A DNA stretch of 64,000 nucleotides, taken from NCBI RefSeq assembly GCF_008801605.1, contig NZ_VZPJ01000003.1:310001-374000 (forward strand), given 5' to 3'. Shown in pieces: positions 42,239-52,197 of this stretch (its first letter is position 1; the number at the start of each line of letters is the position of its first letter). Below the pieces are notes generated by a model. That model saw only the letters and a program-made list of their open reading frames with translations. It was not told the DNA's origin and searched no databases. The stretch comes from Pseudomonas brassicacearum subsp. brassicacearum. Lineage in GTDB: Bacteria; Pseudomonadota; Gammaproteobacteria; Pseudomonadales; Pseudomonadaceae. The translations under genes and the position numbers were made by a program.

Positions 42239-44050
42239 ATGATCGCTTGCCTGCGGCTGCTCTCCGCCCTCTGCCTCGCTGCCCTCCTGGCGGCTTGCGC
42301 CAGCTCGCCCTCGTCCAGCCTTGGCGAACTTCCACGCACCCCGGATGCCAGTATCGAGCAGTTGCTCGAACAGGCCACTCAAAGCAAAAATCCGGAAAAA
42401 GCCGCCCTGCTGCGCCTGAGCGCTGCCGACCTGGCCTACCGTCAGGGCAATGCCGGCCAGTCCGCACAGATCCTGCAACAAGTGCCGATGGAACAACTCA
42501 AGCCCGGCCAGCAGATTTTCGCCAGCACGCTGTCGGCTGAACTGGCGATGACCCGCAACCAGCCCAAGGCGGCACTGACCGCCCTGAGCCACCCAAGCCT
42601 GCAACACCTGAGCGAAATGCCGGTGGAGCAACAGGTTCGCACCGGTACCGTCCGCGCCCGCGCCCTGGAGGCCGATGGCCAGACCCTGGCCGCCGCCAAG
42701 GAGCGCATTTTCATCGCGCCCCTGTTGGAAAACGACGCTGCGGCAAAAAACCACGAAGCCATCTGGTCGTTGATCGCCTCGCTGCCCACCGACCAGTTGC
42801 AGCCAAGCTCCAACGACGACCTTGGCGGCTGGCTGAGCCTGGCCCAGGCCGTCAAGACCGCCGGCACCCTGGAACAACAGCAGGCGGCCATCGACCACTG
42901 GCGCGAACAGAACCCGAAGCACCCTGCCGCCCTGCAACTGCCGACACCCCTGGTCAAGCTCAAGGAGCTGGCGAGCCAGCCGCTGAGCAAGATCGCCCTG
43001 CTGCTGCCACAGAATGGCCAGTTGGCTGCGGTTGCCAAGGCCTTGCGTGAGGGCTTCATGGCCGCGCACTACCAGGCCCAACAGGCCGGTCAGAAGCCGC
43101 CAAGCATCCAGTTCTATGACAGCTCCAGCCTGACCTCCATGGACGAGTTCTATCGCAAGGCCCAGGCCGACGGCGTGCAACTGGTAGTCGGACCGCTGGA
43201 AAAACCCCTGGTCAAGCAGATCAGCACCCGCCCGCAACTGCCGATCACCACCCTGGCGCTGAACTACAGCGAAGGCGAACAAGGGCCACCGCAACTGTTC
43301 CAGTTCGGCCTGGCCCCCGAGGATGAAGCCCGCGAAGTCTCCCGTCGCGCCCGCGCCGATGGCCTGCATCGCGCCGCCGCCATGGTCCCGAAGGGTGAAT
43401 GGGGCGATCGCGTCCTGAAAGCCTTCAGCCAGGACTGGCAGGCCAATGGCGGCACCATCATCGCAATCGAACGGGTCGACCAGCCGGTGCAACTGGCCCA
43501 GCAGATCGCCGACATGTTCCAACTGCGCCAGAGCGAAGGTCGCGCCAAGAGCCTGCAAAGCACCGTCGGCACCACGGTCGCGGCCCAGCCGTCCCGTCGC
43601 CAGGACATCGAGTTCATCTTCCTGGCCTCGACGCCGCAACAGGCCCAGCAGATCAAGCCGACCCTGAACTTCCAGTACGCGGGTGATGTGCCGGTCTACG
43701 CGACGTCTTCAGTGTTCAGCGCCAGCGGCGACCAGAACCAGTACAACGACATGAGCGGTATCCGCTTCTGCGAAACCCCTTGGCTGCTCGACGCCAATGA
43801 CCCGCTGCGCAAGCAGGTCACCGCACAGTGGCCACAGGCGGGTAGCAGCCTGGGCCGGTTGTACGCGATGGGTGTAGACGCCTATCGCCTGGCACCACGC
43901 CTGGGCCAGCTCAAGACGTTGCCGGACAGCCGCATCGAAGGCCTGTCGGGCAGCCTGGCAGTGTCTCCAACCCAGCGCGTACAGCGTCAACTGCCTTGGG
44001 CCGAGTTCGTCAATGGCCAGGTGCAGCGCCTGCCGGATACCCAGCGCTGA
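42239..44050 (+). CDS. lpoA: Penicillin-binding protein activator LpoA
   Basis: 603-aa outer-membrane lipoprotein that spans the periplasm to activate the bifunctional synthase PBP1A. Lipoprotein signal ending LLAAC (Cys20). The N-terminal ~230 residues are TPR-like helices (Gln/Ala rich), and the C-terminal part is a periplasmic-binding-protein-like domain (IALLLPQNGQLAAVAKALREGF, VVGPLEKPLV). SD AGGA upstream of ATG 42239. It heads lpoA-yraN-diaA-dolP; its stop shares a base with yraN. Confidence 0.95.
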   Translation: MIACLRLLSALCLAALLAACASSPSSSLGELPRTPDASIEQLLEQATQSKNPEKAALLRLSAADLAYRQGNAGQSAQILQQVPMEQLKPGQQIFASTLSAELAMTRNQPKAALTALSHPSLQHLSEMPVEQQVRTGTVRARALEADGQTLAAAKERIFIAPLLENDAAAKNHEAIWSLIASLPTDQLQPSSNDDLGGWLSLAQAVKTAGTLEQQQAAIDHWREQNPKHPAALQLPTPLVKLKELASQPLSKIALLLPQNGQLAAVAKALREGFMAAHYQAQQAGQKPPSIQFYDSSSLTSMDEFYRKAQADGVQLVVGPLEKPLVKQISTRPQLPITTLALNYSEGEQGPPQLFQFGLAPEDEAREVSRRARADGLHRAAAMVPKGEWGDRVLKAFSQDWQANGGTIIAIERVDQPVQLAQQIADMFQLRQSEGRAKSLQSTVGTTVAAQPSRRQDIEFIFLASTPQQAQQIKPTLNFQYAGDVPVYATSSVFSASGDQNQYNDMSGIRFCETPWLLDANDPLRKQVTAQWPQAGSSLGRLYAMGVDAYRLAPRLGQLKTLPDSRIEGLSGSLAVSPTQRVQRQLPWAEFVNGQVQRLPDTQR

Positions 44051-44412
44051 TGCCCGACCGATCACGCCAGCAAAGCGGACGGGATGCCGAGGGCCAAGCC
44101 CTCGCGCATCTCCAGCAACAAGGCCTGCGGCTGGTGGCGCAGAACTGGTTGTGCAAACGCGGCGAGCTTGATCTGGTCATGCTTGACGGCGATACAGTAG
44201 TATTCGTCGAAGTCCGCTACAGAAAAAATACTCAATGGGGTGGCGCGCTCGACAGCATTGACGAGCGCAAGCGCCAGAAGCTGGTTTTCGCCGCGCAGTA
44301 TTTTCTGCAACGCGAGCCTCGCTGGGCCGATCATCCCTGCCGCTTCGACGTGGTTGCCATCGACAGCAACGCCGCCCAGTTGAACTGGCTGCAGAACGCC
44401 TTCGACAGTTGA
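44050..44412 (+). CDS. yraN: YraN/UPF0102 family nuclease-like protein
   Basis: 120 aa. A small restriction-endonuclease-like fold: GRDAEGQALAHLQQQGLRLV, NWLCKRGELDLVMLDGDTVVFVEVRYR. The E-x-D...E-V-(R/K) arrangement (GELDLV and FVEVRYR) keeps the residues expected of a PD-(D/E)xK core. Cellular role not established. ATG 44050 shares its A with the lpoA stop (TGATG); the longer frame from 43996 is inside lpoA. Confidence 0.92.
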   Translation: MPDRSRQQSGRDAEGQALAHLQQQGLRLVAQNWLCKRGELDLVMLDGDTVVFVEVRYRKNTQWGGALDSIDERKRQKLVFAAQYFLQREPRWADHPCRFDVVAIDSNAAQLNWLQNAFDS

Positions 44413-44490
44413 GCGCCCATGCCGAGCCGGACACCTTCACCTAACTTTTTTGCTCTTTGCTTTGCGCGCCGCACATGTTTGTGCCGATAA

Positions 44491-45683
<1,193 letters not shown>

Positions 45684-45701
45684 TATAAATGCAGGTACAA
45701 G

Positions 45702-45740
45702 AACGGCGCTTTTTCCTGGAAAGGAAGGCGCCGTTTTTTT
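45702..45740 (+). terminator. Terminator after dolP
   Basis: AACGGCGC (45702-45709) pairs with GCGCCGTT near 45727-45734 with inner TCC/GGA pairing, followed by seven T. Confidence 0.88.
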
Positions 45741-45751
45741 ATCGCTTCGTT

Positions 45752-45771
45752 TTGGTTGGTTGGTTGGTTGG
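45752..45771. repeat. TTGG tetranucleotide tract
   Basis: Five perfect TTGG copies at 45752-45771, a simple repeat prone to slippage. It runs into the left arm of the palindrome at 45765. Confidence 0.85.
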
Positions 45772-45814
45772 TGTGTATATCCGTTACCGCAGAAACGGAT
45801 ATACACACCAACCA
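45765..45814. repeat. Perfect 21-nt palindrome related to the large repeat's ends
   Basis: Arms 45765-45785 and 45794-45814 are exact inverted copies around an 8-nt loop (ACCGCAGA). The core GTGTATATCCGTT also begins the large inverted repeat at 21865. The region between dolP and sspB is non-coding. Confidence 0.85.
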
Positions 45815-45820
45815 TGACAC

Positions 45821-45856
45821 AAAAAAAATGCCCACATCTCACGATACGGGCATTTT
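45821..45856 (-). terminator. Terminator after sspB
   Basis: On the minus strand AATGCCC (45848-45854) pairs with GGGCATT (45828-45834), followed by eight T. About 50 nt downstream of the sspB stop. Confidence 0.82.
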
Positions 45857-45907
45857 CTTAACCAGGTCACCAAGCTTTCAAACAGCCTGTATCTGGCACA
45901 TATCTAC

Positions 45908-46321
45908 CTACTTCACCACTTTCAGACTCGGCCGCCCGCTAGGACGCGGCGGCTCGTCATCCGGTGGCGGCAGGTCATCATCCGGCTCGAACTCTTCTTC
46001 GCCATCAAGCGGCGCTTCCAGCTCAAACACCATGCCCTGGCCATTCTCCCGAGCATAAATCCCCAGGATCGCAGCAATAGGCACGTACAAAGTGTGCGGC
46101 ACGCCACCGAAGCGCCCTTCGAAGCTGACGGCGTCGTTATCCATATGCAAGTGACGCACAGCGGCTGGCGACACGTTCAAGACAATTTGCCCGTCATTGG
46201 CAAAACCCTGCGGCACCTGCACCGACGGAAACTCGGCGTTGACCAGCATGTGCGGGGTGCAATCGTTGTCCACAATCCACTCGTAGAGCGCGCGGACCAG
46301 ATAAGGTCGACTGGAGTTCAT
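45908..46321 (-). CDS. sspB: ClpXP adaptor SspB
   Basis: 137 aa. Delivers ssrA-tagged proteins to ClpXP. The N-terminal substrate-binding domain (SSRPYLVRALYEWIVDNDCT, then ILNVSPAAV-like core) is followed by an acidic/proline linker and a C-terminal hydrophobic tail SGRPSLKVVK that docks on ClpX (the XB motif). ATG 46321, 16 nt after sspA. Confidence 0.96.
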   Translation of the reverse strand: MNSSRPYLVRALYEWIVDNDCTPHMLVNAEFPSVQVPQGFANDGQIVLNVSPAAVRHLHMDNDAVSFEGRFGGVPHTLYVPIAAILGIYARENGQGMVFELEAPLDGEEEFEPDDDLPPPDDEPPRPSGRPSLKVVK

Positions 46322-46337
46322 AGCGGCTCCCTAAGCC

Positions 46338-46955
46338 TTAGCGCATGTCACGTTCGACGCCAGACAAACTCGCCTGGAAAGCCTCACGCGCGAATTGGCG
46401 CTCCATATAATCAAGCAGCGGCTTGGCAGGCCGCGGCAGTTCGATACCCAGAATCGGCAAACGCCAGAGTATGGGCAATAGGCAGCAATCCACCAGACTT
46501 TGTTCCTCACTGAGGAAAAACGGCTTATCGACGAATAGCGGCGATACGCCAGTCAGGCTTTCACGCAATTCCTTGCGTGCCACGACCCGCGCCGGCTCCT
46601 TGGTCCGAGAATCCAGGATCAGATCCACCAACCCGCACCAGTCACGCTGGATGCGATGGATCAGCAAACGGCTGTTGGCCCGCGCGACAGGGTACACCGG
46701 CAGTAAAGGTGGATGCGGATAACGCTCATCCAGATATTCCATCACCACGGTCGACTCCCACAACGCCAGGTCACGATCGACCAGTGTGGGCAGGCTGCCA
46801 TAAGGGTTCACCTCGATCAGCTTCGGCGGCTGACGGCCCGCTTCGACGTAAATGATCTCGGCGCTGACACCCTTCTCTGCCAGTACGATGCGTACCCGGT
46901 GGGAATAGTGGTCGGCGGGGTCGGAGTAACAGGCCAACCGATTGGTCACGCCCAT
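46338..46955 (-). CDS. sspA: Stringent starvation protein A
   Basis: 205-aa glutathione-S-transferase-fold protein that binds RNA polymerase and alters transcription in stationary phase; in pseudomonads it works with MglA-type partners only where present. N-terminal thioredoxin-like part ([22 protein letters not shown]) with the [18 protein letters not shown] block, then a helical C-terminal domain with WCGLVDLI. Upstream of sspB; separated from petC by a structured 148-nt gap. Confidence 0.96.
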   Translation of the reverse strand: MGVTNRLACYSDPADHYSHRVRIVLAEKGVSAEIIYVEAGRQPPKLIEVNPYGSLPTLVDRDLALWESTVVMEYLDERYPHPPLLPVYPVARANSRLLIHRIQRDWCGLVDLILDSRTKEPARVVARKELRESLTGVSPLFVDKPFFLSEEQSLVDCCLLPILWRLPILGIELPRPAKPLLDYMERQFAREAFQASLSGVERDMR

Positions 46956-46991
46956 GGCGATCCTCCTCGCTTGTTGAAATTATCGAAAAAC

Positions 46992-47074
46992 GGAAAAACG
47001 AGCGCGCCCAGAGGGCATCTCCCGTAACACCTGGCTGGCCAGGCTCGTTACATTAGAGACGCCCTTGGGCGCGC
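46992..47074 (-). terminator. Long structured hairpin with U tail after petC
   Basis: On the minus strand GCGCGCCCAAGGGCGTCTC (47056-47074) pairs with GAGATGCCCTCTGGGCGCGC (47002-47021), enclosing an inner hairpin CCTGGCCAGCCAGG (47030-47043). T-rich CGTTTTTCCGTTTTTC follows to ~46986. It is larger than a usual terminator and sits between petC and sspA. Confidence 0.72.
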
Positions 47075-47103
47075 ACGATTAACAGCAACGGCTTACAGCT
47101 TTA

Positions 47104-47886
47104 TCAATGCACGTCTTTCCAGTATTCACGCTTGAGCAGGTAAGCGAATACGAAGAAGAACGCCAGGTACAGCAATACATAGGTACCGATGCGCTGATGC
47201 TCCAGCTTCACCGGGTTGGCCGAGTAGGCCAGGAAGGTCACAAGGTTCTTGACCTTCTCGTCGAACTGCTCCGGAGTCAGGCTGCCGGTGTTCGGCAATA
47301 CAGTCAGCTGGTCGCAGGCTTCATGAGTCAAAGCGGTGCCGGTCAGCGGATCGAATTGCTTTTTACCGCCCTCAACGATCTGAACCTGTTTGCAGCCTAC
47401 CACCTGGCGCCCTTGGAGGCCGACCAGTACGTTAGGCATGCCGACGTTCGGGAAGACCTTGTTGTTCACGCCCCATGGACGCGCAGGATCTTCGTAGAAC
47501 GAACGCAGGTAACCGTAGAGCCAGTCAGTACCACGCACACGCGCCACCAGGGTCAGGTCTGGCGGCGCGGCGCCGAACCAGATCTTGGCGTCCGCAGGTT
47601 GCATGCCAATGGTCATGTGATCGCCCAGTTTGGCACCGGTGAACACCAGTTTCTCGAGCATCATTTCATGAGGAATGCCCAGGTCATCGGCAACACGCTC
47701 GTAGCGCTGGAACTTGGCACTGTGGCAACCCATGCAGTAGTTGGCGAACGTACGTGCGCCGTCCTGCATGGCAGCTTTGTCGGAAACGTCGATGTCGACT
47801 TTTTCCAGCTCTGGACCACCGTGTTCAGCCGCGAAGGACAGTACAGGCATAGCAGCAAGAATCAGTACAGCAAATAGCTTTTTCAT
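47104..47886 (-). CDS. petC: Cytochrome c1 of the bc1 complex
   Basis: 260 aa. Signal peptide (MKKLFAVLILAAMPVLSFAA), covalent heme site CMGCH at 51-55, and a C-terminal membrane anchor (TYVLLYLAFFFVFAYLLKR) holding the heme domain in the periplasm. It passes electrons from the Rieske protein to cytochrome c. ATG 47886 shares its A with the petB stop (TGATG); the open frame to 48126 lies inside petB. Confidence 0.96.
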   Translation of the reverse strand: MKKLFAVLILAAMPVLSFAAEHGGPELEKVDIDVSDKAAMQDGARTFANYCMGCHSAKFQRYERVADDLGIPHEMMLEKLVFTGAKLGDHMTIGMQPADAKIWFGAAPPDLTLVARVRGTDWLYGYLRSFYEDPARPWGVNNKVFPNVGMPNVLVGLQGRQVVGCKQVQIVEGGKKQFDPLTGTALTHEACDQLTVLPNTGSLTPEQFDEKVKNLVTFLAYSANPVKLEHQRIGTYVLLYLAFFFVFAYLLKREYWKDVH

Positions 47887-49097
47887 CAGCCAGTCACCCT
47901 TTCCGGAACCGGTTTGGTCTTCTCGAGCCTGGTGTAGAAAGGCATCAGAATGAAGTAGGCGAAGTACAGGAAGGTGCAGACCTGCGATAGCAACGTACGC
48001 TCCGGTGTCGGGGCCAATACGCCCAGCACGCCCAGGATCACGAACGAGATGCAGAACACCACGAGCCAGATCTTGCTCAGCCAGCCTTTGTAGCGCATCG
48101 ACTTGACGGGGCTGCGGTCCAGCCAAGGCAGGACAAACAGCACTGCGATGGCCGCACCCATGGCGATAACGCCCATCAGCTTGTCCGGGATCGCCCGCAA
48201 AATCGCGTAGAACGGCGTGAAGTACCAGACCGGGGCAATGTGCTCAGGGGTCTTGAAGGCGTTCGCCTGCTCGAAGTTCGGCTTCTCGAGGAAGTAACCA
48301 CCCATTTCCGGGAAGAAGAACACGATGGAGCAGAAGATGAACAGGAAGACCACCACGCCGACGATATCTTTCACGGTGTAGTACGGGTGGAAGGCGATGC
48401 CATCCAGCGGTACGCCGTTCTCGTCCTTGTGCTTCTTGATGTCCACGCCATCCGGGTTGTTCGAGCCAACTTCGTGCAAGGCCAGGATGTGCAACACCAC
48501 CAGGCCGAGGATCACGATCGGCAGCGCGACCACGTGCAGGGCGAAGAAGCGGTTCAGGGTAATGCCCGAGATCAGGTAGTCACCACGAATCCACTGGGTC
48601 AGGTCGTCACCGATGACCGGGATCGCACCGAACAGCGAGATGATCACCTGGGCACCCCAGTAGGACATCTGGCCCCACGGCAGCAGGTAGCCCATGAAGG
48701 CCTCGGCCATCAGCGCCAGGTAGATCAGCATGCCGAAGACCCACACCAGCTCACGAGGCTTCTGGTACGAACCGTAGAGCAGGCCACGGAACATGTGCAG
48801 GTAGACCACGATGAAGAACGCCGAAGCGCCGGTGGAGTGCAGCAGACGCAGGATCGAGCCGTACTCGACGTCGCGCATGATGTATTCGACGGAAGCAAAC
48901 GCTTCTTCCGCCGACGGGGTGTAGCTCATGGTCAGCCAGACACCGGTAACGATCTGGTTGACCAGAACGAGCAGCGCCAGGGAGCCAAAGAAGTAGAAGA
49001 AGTTGAAGTTCTTCGGAGCGTAATACTTGCTGAGATGGTCTTCCCACATTTTGGTCGCGGGAAAGCGCGCATCAACCCAATCCATGAATTTGCTCAT
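47886..49097 (-). CDS. petB: Cytochrome b of the bc1 complex
   Basis: 403-aa polytopic subunit with two b hemes and the two quinone sites. Heme-ligand helices carry LRLLHSTGASAFFIVVYLHMF and RFFALHVVALPIVILGLVVLH; PEWY-loop equivalent reads IAPVWYFTPFYA, with the bacterial PVWYF variant. The first in-frame codon at 49100 is GTG; ATG 49097 is chosen since it shares a base with the petA stop (TGATG). Confidence 0.96.
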   Translation of the reverse strand: MSKFMDWVDARFPATKMWEDHLSKYYAPKNFNFFYFFGSLALLVLVNQIVTGVWLTMSYTPSAEEAFASVEYIMRDVEYGSILRLLHSTGASAFFIVVYLHMFRGLLYGSYQKPRELVWVFGMLIYLALMAEAFMGYLLPWGQMSYWGAQVIISLFGAIPVIGDDLTQWIRGDYLISGITLNRFFALHVVALPIVILGLVVLHILALHEVGSNNPDGVDIKKHKDENGVPLDGIAFHPYYTVKDIVGVVVFLFIFCSIVFFFPEMGGYFLEKPNFEQANAFKTPEHIAPVWYFTPFYAILRAIPDKLMGVIAMGAAIAVLFVLPWLDRSPVKSMRYKGWLSKIWLVVFCISFVILGVLGVLAPTPERTLLSQVCTFLYFAYFILMPFYTRLEKTKPVPERVTG

Positions 49098-49690
49098 CAC
49101 GCTTTCTCCGTATCGACGCCGATGACAATGATGTCGTCGGTCTCATAGGAATGCGGGGGAACTGGCAGGTTCAGAGGTGCAGGCTGCGACTTGTAGACGC
49201 GACCAGCCAGGTCGTAGTGGGAGCCGTGGCAAGGGCAGAAATAACCACCGACCCAGTCCTTGCCCAGATCGGCAGGAGCCACTTCAGGACGGAACGTTGG
49301 CGAGCAACCCAGGTGCGTACAGATCCCGATCAGCAGCAAAACCTCTGGCTTGATCGAACGCGTTTCAGGATTGACGTACTCCGGTTGGACCGAGTTCTTG
49401 GAGGAAGGGTCGGACAACTGACCCTCGATCTTCTTCAGATTCCCCAGGATTTCCTCTGTACGGCGGACGATGAACACCGGCTGGCCGCGCCACTCAGCAA
49501 TCATCTGCTGGCCTGGCTCGATCTTGCTGACATTCACTTTCACCGGTGCACCTGCGGCTTTCGCCTTGGCACTGGGAAACCATGACCCCACGAACGGGAC
49601 CGCAGCCCCCACCGCTCCTGCAGCACCCACCACGGATGTGGCTGCTACCAGGAAGCGACGCCGGCCTGCATTCACGCCGTCATTGCTCAT
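49097..49690 (-). CDS. petA: Rieske iron-sulfur protein of the bc1 complex
   Basis: 197 aa. N-terminal twin-arginine signal/anchor (GRRRFLVAATSVVGAAGAVG), then the [2Fe-2S] domain with CTHLGC (124-129) and CPCHGSH (152-158), supplying two Cys and two His ligands and the disulphide Cys pair. Exported by Tat with its cluster. First of petABC, downstream of rpsI's terminator, so it should have its own promoter between 49691 and 49890; I did not find a clear one. Confidence 0.97.
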   Translation of the reverse strand: MSNDGVNAGRRRFLVAATSVVGAAGAVGAAVPFVGSWFPSAKAKAAGAPVKVNVSKIEPGQQMIAEWRGQPVFIVRRTEEILGNLKKIEGQLSDPSSKNSVQPEYVNPETRSIKPEVLLLIGICTHLGCSPTFRPEVAPADLGKDWVGGYFCPCHGSHYDLAGRVYKSQPAPLNLPVPPHSYETDDIIVIGVDTEKA

Positions 49691-49891
49691 TCAGTCCTCT
49701 CCCATCAGCTTTGTGGCCTGTTAGATCAGGCGTCTACTAAGTAAAAATCTGAACTTATAAAAATTTTGCCGAATGGTAATGAAAAGCCCCAATTCTGACA
49801 AGGTAATTACCAAGCGGCCAAACCGCCAAGCCTTGTAGTATAGGGGCTCTACGAATGTGGCAAGTTGTCACAGAGCAATTCTTTTGCCCAT

Positions 49892-49924
49892 AAAAAAACG
49901 CCCAGCTCCGTGAGGAACTGGGCG
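49892..49924 (-). terminator. Terminator after rpsI
   Basis: On the minus strand CGCCCAGTTCC TCAC GGAGCTGGGCG followed by seven T (49892-49898). It ends the rplM-rpsI transcript 23 nt after the rpsI stop. Confidence 0.9.
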
Positions 49925-49946
49925 CCTTTTGAAAGCGGAAGCGAAA

Positions 49947-50339
49947 TTAACGCTTCGAGTACTGCGGACGCTTACGCGCTTTACGCAGACCGACTTTCTT
50001 ACGTTCAACTTCGCGAGCATCGCGAGTTACGAAGCCGGCTTTGCGCAGAGCACCACGCAGAGTCTCGTCGTAATCCATCAGGGCGCGAGTGATGCCGTGG
50101 CGGATTGCGCCAGCCTGACCACTTACACCACCACCGATAACAGTGACGTAGATGTCGAATTTTTCGACGGTCTCGGTCAGTTCCAGCGGCTGACGAACTA
50201 CCATGCGGGCAGTTTCGCGGCCGAAGAAGTTATCCAGGGAGCGGTTGTTGATGGAGATGTTACCAGTGCCCGGACGCAGGAAAACGCGTGCGGTTGCAGT
50301 CTTGCGACGGCCAGTGCCGTAATTTTGAGTCGCCGACAT
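49947..50339 (-). CDS. rpsI: 30S ribosomal protein S9
   Basis: 130 aa. [20 protein letters not shown] opening, [19 protein letters not shown] and the basic C-terminal tail ending RPQYSKR, which reaches the P-site tRNA. ATG 50339, 14 nt after rplM. Typical length. Confidence 0.98.
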   Translation of the reverse strand: MSATQNYGTGRRKTATARVFLRPGTGNISINNRSLDNFFGRETARMVVRQPLELTETVEKFDIYVTVIGGGVSGQAGAIRHGITRALMDYDETLRGALRKAGFVTRDAREVERKKVGLRKARKRPQYSKR

Positions 50340-50353
50340 AATGAACTATTCCG

Positions 50354-50782
50354 TTAAAACTTCAGTTCTTGGGGCTGCTGAGCAGTATGAGGGTGAGCAG
50401 CGCCCGCATAAACCTTCAGCTTACGATACATGTCGCGACCCAGTGGGTTTTTAGGCAGCATGCCTTTAACCGCGGTCTCGATCACGCGCTCAGGGGCTTT
50501 GGCGATCAGCTTTTCAAAGTTGATCGACTTGATGCCGCCAGGAAAACCGGAGTGGGAGTAGTACATTTTGTCAGTGGTTTTAGCGCCAGTAACACGTACT
50601 TGCTCAGCGTTGATCACGACGATGTAGTCACCGGTGTCAACGTGAGGGGTGTACTCAGGCTTGTGCTTGCCACGCAGACGGCTCGCGATTTCGGTGGCCA
50701 GACGACCCAGGGTCTGACCAGCAGCGTCGACGACAAACCAGTCGCGCTTTACTGTTTCCGGTTTAGCAGTAAAAGTTTTCAT
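50354..50782 (-). CDS. rplM: 50S ribosomal protein L13
   Basis: 142 aa. [21 protein letters not shown] near the start, [17 protein letters not shown] and [22 protein letters not shown] in the conserved C-terminal half. ATG 50782. It leads the rplM-rpsI operon; in E. coli L13 represses this operon, but no leader structure was assigned here. Confidence 0.98.
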   Translation of the reverse strand: MKTFTAKPETVKRDWFVVDAAGQTLGRLATEIASRLRGKHKPEYTPHVDTGDYIVVINAEQVRVTGAKTTDKMYYSHSGFPGGIKSINFEKLIAKAPERVIETAVKGMLPKNPLGRDMYRKLKVYAGAAHPHTAQQPQELKF

Positions 50783-50823
50783 TCTTTATAGCCTCAGGGG
50801 CCGCCCTGTAAATTAGACGGCGG

Positions 50824-50852
50824 ATCTTACTGAATAGTGCGTACTTTGACAA
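50824..50852 (-). promoter_or_regulatory. Sigma70-like promoter of rplM
   Basis: On the minus strand TTGTCA (50847-50852), 17-nt spacer, TAAGAT (50824-50829), ~42 nt upstream of the rplM ATG. The -35 is part of the palindrome TTTGACTTGTCAAA. Confidence 0.72.
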
Positions 50853-51027
50853 GTCAAAGGCAGCCGGATACAGACGCTTTCGGGGGCTCGGGTCGGCGCG
50901 TCCGTTCAACGGCAAGATTCTTCGGCGGCGGCGCATCACTTCCACTGCAGAAAGAGGTGCGCAATTATGCAGATTGCGAAAAATATTTCAACCTGCTTTT
51001 ATGATTGTTTTGCCCAAGGAGTTCCCG

Positions 51028-52068
51028 ATGGACTATCGCCCGCTAGGCCGTACCGACCTGAACGTGAGTGCCCTGTGCCTCGGAACCATGACCTGGGGTG
51101 AGCAGAACAGCGAGGCCGAGGCCTTCGCCCAGATCGAACGCGCCAAGGCTGCCGGCATCAATTTCATCGACACCGCCGAGATGTACCCGGTGCCACCCAA
51201 GGCCGAAACCTACGCCACCACCGAGCGCTACATCGGCAATTACTTCAAGAGTCGCGGCGATCGTGCCGACTGGATCCTGGCGAGCAAGATCGCCGGCCCC
51301 GGCAACACCATCGACTACATTCGCGACAAGAACCTCAAGCACAACCGCCGCCACATCGTCGAAGCCGTGGACGCCAGCCTCAAGCGCCTGCAGACCGACT
51401 GGATCGATCTCTACCAGCTGCATTGGCCGGAGCGCAGCACCAACTTCTTTGGTCAACTGGGCTACCAGCACAATGCCGACGAAACGTTCACCCCGCTGGA
51501 GGAAACCCTCGAAGCCCTGGACGAACAGGTTCGCGCCGGCAAGATCCGCCATATCGGCCTGTCCAACGAAACGCCGTGGGGCACCATGAAGTTCCTTGCC
51601 CTGGCCGAGGCCCGTGGCTGGCCGCGGGCGGTGTCGATCCAGAACCCGTACAACCTGCTCAACCGCAGCTTCGAGATCGGCCTGTCGGAAATCGCCATTC
51701 GCGAGCAATGCGGCTTGCTGGCTTATTCGCCGCTGGCGTTCGGCTTTCTGTCGGGCAAATACGAAAACGGCGCACGGCCAGCCAAGGGCCGCCTGACGCT
51801 GTACAGCCGCTTCATGCGTTACTTCAACCCGCAATCGGAAGCGGCGTGCAGCCGTTATGTGGCACTGGCCCGCGAACATGGCCTGGACCCGGCGCAGATG
51901 GCCCTGGCGTTCGTCACCCGGCAGCCGTTCGTGACCAGCAACATCATTGGCGCCACTACGCTGGAGCAACTGGACAGCAATATCGCCAGCTTCGACCTGA
52001 AACTGTCGGATGAAGTGCTGGCGGGGATCGAGGCGATTCACAAGGATCAGCCGAACCCGGCGCCTTGA
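51028..52068 (+). CDS. NADP-dependent aldo/keto reductase, Tas-like
   Basis: 346 aa, TIM-barrel oxidoreductase. The catalytic tetrad reads Asp48 and Tyr53 (DTAEMYPVPP), Lys87 (LASKIAG) and His132 (YQLHWPERS). MDYRPLGRTDLNVSALCLGTMTWG and the C-terminal VTSNIIGATTLEQLDSN match the Tas subgroup. ATG 51028 with AAGGAG at 51016-51021; the longer frame from 50974 is rejected. Substrate unknown. Monocistronic, followed by a REP pair. Confidence 0.93.
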   Translation: MDYRPLGRTDLNVSALCLGTMTWGEQNSEAEAFAQIERAKAAGINFIDTAEMYPVPPKAETYATTERYIGNYFKSRGDRADWILASKIAGPGNTIDYIRDKNLKHNRRHIVEAVDASLKRLQTDWIDLYQLHWPERSTNFFGQLGYQHNADETFTPLEETLEALDEQVRAGKIRHIGLSNETPWGTMKFLALAEARGWPRAVSIQNPYNLLNRSFEIGLSEIAIREQCGLLAYSPLAFGFLSGKYENGARPAKGRLTLYSRFMRYFNPQSEAACSRYVALAREHGLDPAQMALAFVTRQPFVTSNIIGATTLEQLDSNIASFDLKLSDEVLAGIEAIHKDQPNPAP

Positions 52069-52080
52069 TCCGTAGGCCTC

Positions 52081-52173
52081 ATCGCGAGCAAGCTCGCTCC
52101 CACAGGGGTTCGATGTTGATCACAAAATAGCGATCAGACACGACTCCCCTGTGGGAGCGAGCTTGCTCGCGAT
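52081..52173. repeat. REP inverted pair between convergent genes
   Basis: ATCGCGAGCAAGCTCGCTCC at 52081-52103 and its complement at 52151-52173, in opposite overall orientation to most other pairs in the window. It fills the gap between the aldo/keto reductase and the acyl-CoA dehydrogenase. Confidence 0.88.
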
Positions 52174-52197
52174 AGCGGACCCAAGCTCACCACTGCA

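Noticed and set aside
50763..50945. 60-codon frame upstream of rplM
   Set aside because: It overlaps the rplM promoter, is Arg-rich with no ribosome-binding site, and matches nothing recognised.
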